Source: Arthrobotrys musiformis (Eukaryota > Ascomycota > Orbiliomycetes > Orbiliales > Orbiliaceae). From it: a DNA stretch of 64,000 bases. The DNA is taken from positions 3,534,001 to 3,598,000 of the forward strand of contig JAVHJL010000004.1 in the NCBI GenBank assembly GCA_036971715.1. Reading direction: 5' to 3'. The first letter of the stretch is position 1. Each line of letters begins with the position of its first letter. Shown here piece after piece: positions 58,131-64,000 of this stretch. The position numbers were made by a program, and so were the translations under genes. Below the pieces are notes generated by a model. That model did no database searches. It saw only the letters and a list, made by a program, of their open reading frames with translations, and was not told where the DNA came from.

Positions 58131-59955
58131 TGTTGTCACATAGGGAAACGATATATGGAGCCCAAGAGGGAGGTGAAGTTGCCTGGATCTTGGGATGATC
58201 AGAGATGTTATCCTCGGTAGACGGTGGATTATGGTCATATCACGTGACCTGGAACGGGCGGAGGGTGTTGGTGGGCGACCTGTGTTACACCCGAATTTAA
58301 CCCATGGTCAACGCATAACCCCACTTGGGATTAACGTTGATCATGACCAGCCTCGTGCGAGTCGACCCCGACCATCTTATTTACATGGAATGCGGGGTTG
58401 ACACATGCGAGCTAGAATATAAACTTTAAAATCACCTTTGGTACTAACTAATCTGGCGAGAGTGGTGGAGACGGGCGCTGTAGTATTTTCAACATGGGCT
58501 TGCGCTTGAGGTATAGAGGCCCTATACAAGATGTCATATGGGTTCTAGTGTATCGTCCAAAAACAAAAACCATGTAGCTATAGAGCGAATCGCACACGAA
58601 GCTATGCATACATGAGCAGCCTCGAGCTATCAGTGCGCAGCCGGTATACGTCTGATTGTAGTATGTACGTTTGACAGGCATATGCACATTGCTGTCCATA
58701 TACTGAAAGGATCAACCCTGCAGCTTGGCTCTCGTGTTTAACGTTACCTCTCCTGTGGGCGGAACCAGAACCAAAGTTAATCTTATTTATAGCACGGCAG
58801 ATCTGATCTGAGGATACAACAAAAGTTAGTGACATCGATTGAGACACTGACGCCTATACATATCTATGCTTAACGTTGAAAATACCCAATATAAGTTGAT
58901 TCTGGTTGTATTTTGTATCGATATATTATACTTAGCCCATCAAGCTAGAATATCAATTGATTGGCAATTGGACGAGGTCTCGAGATGACGAACCCTAGTA
59001 TGATTCTTTCGACGGCAGTTGTCGCTTTAAATTTACGAAGTCTTTTTCGAAATTTCGGGGAGAATTAATCATTCCCTCGCTGATTAATCGATCAATATTG
59101 ACCATACGTGTATTTTAGTTTTACGAGCGCCCGGGGTGCGGGTTATAAGTTGCATGTAAATTTTCTCGAATCCAGGCGCTATAAGGCCTTGTGCTTCTTG
59201 ACGACAATTTTAATTCGTATTTTGCTTGATTTTAGCACGATACTCAAATCAAGATACCATATTTATATGATCCATTGTTTGGTCACGGCCCGCAAAATTT
59301 AACGGCAACGTTATACGTTATTTCCAATTCCTATGTTGGTGTAGTCGCCGAGATGTCGCGCATCGTCATGGCTTCGTATTCTACCGCTTCGCAAAACATA
59401 AACATTGGTCGTTGACATGTATTACGAATATTCACAGTAAAAAAACATGAACAACAATGAATTCGAATGTAAATTCTAGGAAAATTTATAATAAAACTAA
59501 GAACCAAGGCTTGACGGATTGCAAAGTTAACCCGCTCGTTACACCAAAGCTATAACACAGTGCATTAATACTAGGTTAAACTCCAATAACTCAACCACAA
59601 AATTTGGGGGCGGAATCGGGATGACAAAGGAAAACGAACCCCGCGATGCAACACATGCATGAACTGCAGGCAGCTTAAGTGCTCTGCCGCATGCTTACTC
59701 AATATTTGAAACTGGTTGCAATGCAAACCCCGCATCTTGAACGGCCGTTATCGATTGCAATTGCATCGCCACTGCAAATCCACAAATTCAACAGGCCGCA
59801 AATCAAATCCTCTCGTTTGAGCGACCTTGAAAGCTTCCAGATTTTCGGGTTCCACAGTTTTTCGAATTATCGAGTTGCATTGGAATCATCAGAAAGCGAG
59901 TAAGCACCCTGTCAACGAGCTGCCCCTGCAAGGACAGAAGGCGCGGCCCGAGCGT
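58131..59955. other. Gene-poor spacer
   Basis: No gene is supported between the Nudix start and the small hypothetical gene. Short frames only. Nothing else seen. Confidence 0.4.
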
Positions 59956-60456
59956 ATGCACGAAATCGATCCAAAGTCTAATGACAGCTCAGGCCAGAAT
60001 ATAGGTCCCAGCAAAGAAACAATGAGCACATCCACTTCGTACATCTCGGAGCGGGATACCCCGATTTCGTCTGGGCAGACGTATCATTTGAAGGAGCATC
60101 TGGTTTGTAATTATACGAACGACTACGTCGATATCGATCTCGGTATGATCGAGATGTCGCCAACGACTTCACCTGACTTTGTTAGGATCACCATTCTTGA
60201 GAAGAACAAACTTGCAGAACTTGAAATCACATTGGAAAGGTTTTATGGACATTTGAAAGTCGCCCAGCAAAACAATCAAGGAATGTGGCAACAAGAGGAA
60301 AAATACAACCTGAGAGATTTCTTCACCCCGGGACAAAAGGGCGTCATCAAAATCTGGGCGAAAGATAATGGTAATTCCGGGTACAAGGTGTATGTAGTTG
60401 ATACGCTGGAGAAGCAAATCACGACTGGGATCAGAAGTTGCTTGAGGACTCACTAG
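59956..60456 (+). CDS. Small hypothetical protein, beta-rich
   Basis: 166 aa from this ATG; a later in-frame ATG at 60022 gives 144 aa. It is not recognised. The N-terminus is polar and Ser/Thr-rich. From about residue 40 alternating hydrophobic residues (YVDIDLGMIEM, FVRITILEKNKLAELEITLERFYG, GVIKIWAKDN, YKVYVVDTLEKQI) suggest a beta-sandwich-like fold, as in lectin-type or jelly-roll domains; this is inference only. No signal peptide, one or two cysteines. The frame continues upstream without an ATG, so a further 5' exon is possible. Confidence 0.45.
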   Translation: MHEIDPKSNDSSGQNIGPSKETMSTSTSYISERDTPISSGQTYHLKEHLVCNYTNDYVDIDLGMIEMSPTTSPDFVRITILEKNKLAELEITLERFYGHLKVAQQNNQGMWQQEEKYNLRDFFTPGQKGVIKIWAKDNGNSGYKVYVVDTLEKQITTGIRSCLRTH

Positions 60457-62670
60457 GTACGGTTCGAGAAATCTGCAACCCCGACTGTTATGGTGGAACC
60501 TTCAATCGCCCTCACGCATTGGGTTCCGGGAGAACAACCTGTGAGCCAAAATATGCATCTGGTTTGTCAAGGGCGGTGCGAGTAGTGGTAATCTTGGGTT
60601 ATCTGATTCTCATGTGATAATACCAATAGTTATTGGCGATACCAATGCAATGTATAGTAGATATGCGAAAGGAATCATCCGACTGCTGGATGCAGGGGTG
60701 TCTGCGAGTATAAAATATGTGCTCAAGTGCTTACCGCGAGATCGAGATATCTGTGGTAGATGTATAGGGCTGGCTGGCTCCACCATAAGCTCGTATTCCG
60801 ATATTCTGGGGTGGTTGAGTCGTCAACAGACAAGTAAAGGCGGTGTGTTGAGGTGAGACTGGGCCGGTCATTGATTCTTCGAACTCATGGTAATGCATAA
60901 GCCCAAAAACAACCACTCCACTGCAGTCCACGACGCCAGAACAAAGCTGCAGCATTTTAGGCGGCGAATATGACATGACGTTCTGATCCCGAGCCGAAGG
61001 CAGCATCAGGGAACACCGAAGTTATTTGCAGCCCTAGAAGGCCTCCCAAGATCAAGATCACCGCACTGGTTGCAGGTGCAGCTGGTACTGTACCACCGGT
61101 ACTTCCTGCTGACCTAGCCCATGCATCCGACACCCGGCTTCCAAATACCGAGAATGATACGGCCACAGCGCCACGATCTTGACGATCGGCCTCTCAGACA
61201 TTTGCAACCTCAAAATATCATTTCTAAACCCATTACTTAGCTCCTTTACGTGGGAGAGGAGTTAACTGGTGAAAGACGGGATCCTTTCGGCTCAGACAAG
61301 CGGCTCGATGTCGAGCAGACCTCGACTGAGCCATGCAAGTGGTTTCAAAGATTATGCTAGTCTGCTTGCTGGCAGGACCGCATGCACGAGCGGAGACTGG
61401 TTACTCACCGGACAGCCCGAAATAATAGCAAATCCATCTCCCGTCGAATCGAAATCAAGTTGGGCTTGAACTTCAAAGCTTTGGTGGATTTGTTTTGGAG
61501 CCCTTCAGCAGGTTATTGCGAACGCTAGTCCGAGTTGAAAGCCAATGCATAGCCGACGACAACAAGCTGTTGCCGGGCCCTGTACTGTTGGATTAGTGAG
61601 CCATTGAACGGTACGAGATATCTACCCCGCTGTAGCATTTTCCAACAATTTTTCGTCTGATAAATGTTAATATCTATTCTATTGCTGTGTGCAGTGCGGG
61701 ATAACTTTGCCCCCCTAACTCCGCCGATTCTGCTGTGTTTTTCGTGCAAAAACAATTAAGATCATTGGATCTGAAATCCGTCATGGCATGGCTGGAGTGC
61801 TTTGGTGTTGAGATTTCTTACAGAAAAGCTTCCTCCACGTGCCCGACCTTGTGCAATCGTGCTCCTTCGGCAGCAAGTTTTGTCAAACCTCATGGTGATA
61901 AGCACCCATGCTCGCGTGTTACTATTTCCAGTGCGGGCTTAAAGTCTGTCTCGGGAAAGCGAATGTATACTATGGGTGGATGCAATGATGTCGACGGAAA
62001 CGTCCTCCATGGAGACGATTGACCTTCGCTCCTGTGTCCGACCCCTGCAGGCCCCCCAGCCGGTCTTCGATGGGGCATTTGGTTGCCGGGGATCTTTCCA
62101 TTTTTTGCTCCAAAATGGGTGGTTGAAGCTCCTCATGTTTTGACCGGCTTACCTCTCGCAATTCGCTTTTTCTTTTTAAGTCCCCTTGTCTCCAATGTTA
62201 CATTTGACCTTCTCACTCGCACTTCAACTTGCCCTTTGCCTCTCCCAAAGCGTTGATCTTCAAGACCTAATTCGCTTGAAATCTTTTCTTGGGTCTCAAA
62301 CCATCTCTCCAACTAACCTCTTTAGTTTCGAAGGCGAGGTTTGCACTGCATGGTTTGATACCTAATAAGATCTCAAGCCCCCCAACCAAGAGTTTCGACT
62401 TCGACGATTCTGCAACATCACCGACAAATGTTGCACGTTCTTACTGCCAACAATACGAGACCGTGAGGCTCGAAACTATTTGAAAAGAGAAAAACATCCG
62501 CTCTATCAAACAGTTCGAAGCGCGGCATCCAATGCGCTGATCAAAATCTCTGGGGTTTTCTCTCGATATTTCTTGAAGGAACCGCGCAGCCGTCACCTGC
62601 AGGAACGCCACCAGCCGAGTAGCGCGTTCACTTCCGTTCGGGCACGGGTGCCCATTCACTCGCGCTCAAG
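60457..62670. other. Gene-poor spacer before the terminal gene
   Basis: About 2.2 kb with only short frames on both strands and no recognised domain, RNA or repeat. The right end is pyrimidine-rich and probably the leader of the next gene. Confidence 0.4.
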
Positions 62671-64000
62671 ATGCCTCGACCTACACAGAGGATCACTTCA
62701 CTACCCCCATTCTCATACCAGGCACGACAAACCCTCGACGACTCTTCCCTTCCGACACCTCCTCATCCGCCATCGCCTCCATCAGATCCGACAACTTCTG
62801 AAATAACGAGTGGTGGGCGAAGTCCGAATTTTCACCGTTACAGCACCATTCCCTTGATCTCGAGTGTCACAACAGAGTCCAATCCAAATGGAGAAGCTGA
62901 ATCTTTTTCATACATGAACAATCTGAACACAGGGGTATATAACAGTCTCAGCCGAATACCTTCCTACCGGCTTCCCTCGCCGGTTTCGTTACCCTCGCGG
63001 CACAATAGTCGAATACAACGTGATCGCGGAATGAGTACGAGCCCCGTTAGTTCGATTAGTGCGGCCGACGCCCCCATCACGAATCGATATAGTTATTTAA
63101 TCCAACCATCAGCCGGGATGCCCCAAAATCATGATCCTTCTGAGATTTCATACCCTTCTCTTCCATCTTCCCAAGAACAAAATTCTACATCATCTACAAT
63201 GGGCCTCCCACCGAATTTGAACTACTACACTAACGCTCAAGGGCAACCATCCCGTTTTCCATTGACGACAATAAACGAATCGACCTCTAATCTGCCAGGA
63301 ACGAATACACAAGGAACTGCTAGTCAATCAATGAGCCAGTTCCAATATGCTATTCCGCCGCCGCCACCTCCACCACCTGCACCACCGTCGCAGCCATTTG
63401 CACCAACGGTAACCTACAACATCCCGCCTCGTCCTCAATTTCCTCCAGTGGACAACACATTACCCACTCCGCCTCCAAACGCATTCCATAGATTACGTTC
63501 CGCCGCTCGTTCACAATTTAGACGAATACCTAATATATTTATACACCAAGGCCCCTCGCGGCCACTTTCATTATCATATTTGCTACGGCGGCGCGTACCA
63601 AGGAACCATCCGCCGACGCCAGCATTGGCAATAGTAGGCCTTGTGACAAGCGTTCTTGTTTTCATCGCCCTGATGACATTTTTATGGGTGTCAACATTTG
63701 CAGCAAATATTGTTGCGATTGTATACTCATTTTCGGTTCTGATCGCATGCACATGGGTGCTTGTTGACTATAATCAGAAGAAAATGAGGGCTAGGATGGA
63801 TGAAGAGAGAGGCGGTTCGCGGTCAAGCTTATTCCTTGGTGGGGGTGGGACACGGCAAGAGATGGATATGGTGCAAGAAAGCGAAATCATTGTCATACCA
63901 AGGATGCCGGTGCACCGAGTCGTCGGAGAGGGAGAGGGAGACCCTGAGCTGCCGCCATACAGCCGTGGTGATGCGGCAGAGATATTGGATATACCGATTC
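62671..64000 (+). CDS. Proline-rich two-transmembrane protein, 3' end beyond the window
   Basis: Open from ATG to the last base, at least 443 codons. The start (CTCAAGATGCC) lies at the end of a pyrimidine-rich leader. The first 300 residues are Ser/Pro/Thr-rich and probably disordered, with a poly-Pro stretch (about residues 231-242, PPPPPPPPAPP) and PPRPQFPP. After a basic segment (RLRSAARSQFRRIP) two close hydrophobic helices follow: LAIVGLVTSVLVFIALMTFLW and NIVAIVYSFSVLIACTWVL, separated by a 6-7 residue turn. A cytosol-like tail contains PELPPYSR, a PY-type motif that could bind WW domains of Rsp5-like ubiquitin ligases (inference). No family was recognised. The product may be a membrane adaptor, with both ends on the same side. 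Confidence 0.75.
   Translation, partial: MPRPTQRITSLPPFSYQARQTLDDSSLPTPPHPPSPPSDPTTSEITSGGRSPNFHRYSTIPLISSVTTESNPNGEAESFSYMNNLNTGVYNSLSRIPSYRLPSPVSLPSRHNSRIQRDRGMSTSPVSSISAADAPITNRYSYLIQPSAGMPQNHDPSEISYPSLPSSQEQNSTSSTMGLPPNLNYYTNAQGQPSRFPLTTINESTSNLPGTNTQGTASQSMSQFQYAIPPPPPPPPAPPSQPFAPTVTYNIPPRPQFPPVDNTLPTPPPNAFHRLRSAARSQFRRIPNIFIHQGPSRPLSLSYLLRRRVPRNHPPTPALAIVGLVTSVLVFIALMTFLWVSTFAANIVAIVYSFSVLIACTWVLVDYNQKKMRARMDEERGGSRSSLFLGGGGTRQEMDMVQESEIIVIPRMPVHRVVGEGEGDPELPPYSRGDAAEILDIPI

Overview
The window reads as nuclear DNA of a filamentous ascomycete (Pezizomycotina). Introns are short (about 50-135 nt) with GTAAGT-like donors, CTAAC/CTGAC-like branch sites and YAG acceptors. The conserved genes match fungal families: NSA2, a mitochondrial bL21 protein, an LRG1-type LIM-RhoGAP, ORC3 and a fungal STAND protein with a Goodbye-type N-terminus. 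The class cannot be fixed from the sequence alone. I support 21 protein-coding loci. No rRNA, confident tRNA, CRISPR array or intact transposon was found.

Layout: a bZIP factor with a hydrophobic segment after the zipper (2.1-4.1 kb) is followed by a T-rich gene-poor stretch. From about 7.5 to 19.2 kb lies an accessory island. It holds one hypothetical gene and four same-strand, intronless paralogues for secreted cysteine-rich proteins (9.5, 12.1, 14.5 and 18.1 kb). From 19.9 to 24.9 kb are housekeeping genes: NSA2 and the mitochondrial bL21 gene diverge from one 0.5 kb promoter, and a UBE2Z-like E2 gene follows. A 1,579-aa STAND/NLR-like protein ending in a ZZ zinc finger lies at 26.0-30.9 kb, then LRG1 (33.4-37.4), a DEDDh exonuclease-like gene, a hypothetical mitochondrial protein and ORC3. 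The right third is looser. It carries a secreted M43 metalloprotease, a hypothetical acidic protein, an acid-ceramidase/NAAA-like amidase without a signal peptide, a BTB protein, a PCD1-type Nudix hydrolase, a small hypothetical and a two-TM protein cut by the window end.

The most novel-looking system is the four-gene secreted family. Each protein has a signal peptide, an Arg-Arg (Kex2-like) site 12-20 residues further on, and then two copies of the same six-cysteine module (C...C...C-x-C-x7-C...C). All eight module copies keep this order. I do not recognise the family. The array has the features of a lineage-specific secreted or effector-type cluster, and a dispersed 14-16 nt repeat was noticed only within this island.

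Other notable points are very small exons: an ATG-only first coding segment plus an 11-nt exon in NSA2, and a 12-nt exon beside the catalytic cysteine codon of the E2. The E2 also has a second, cysteine-less UBC-like half.
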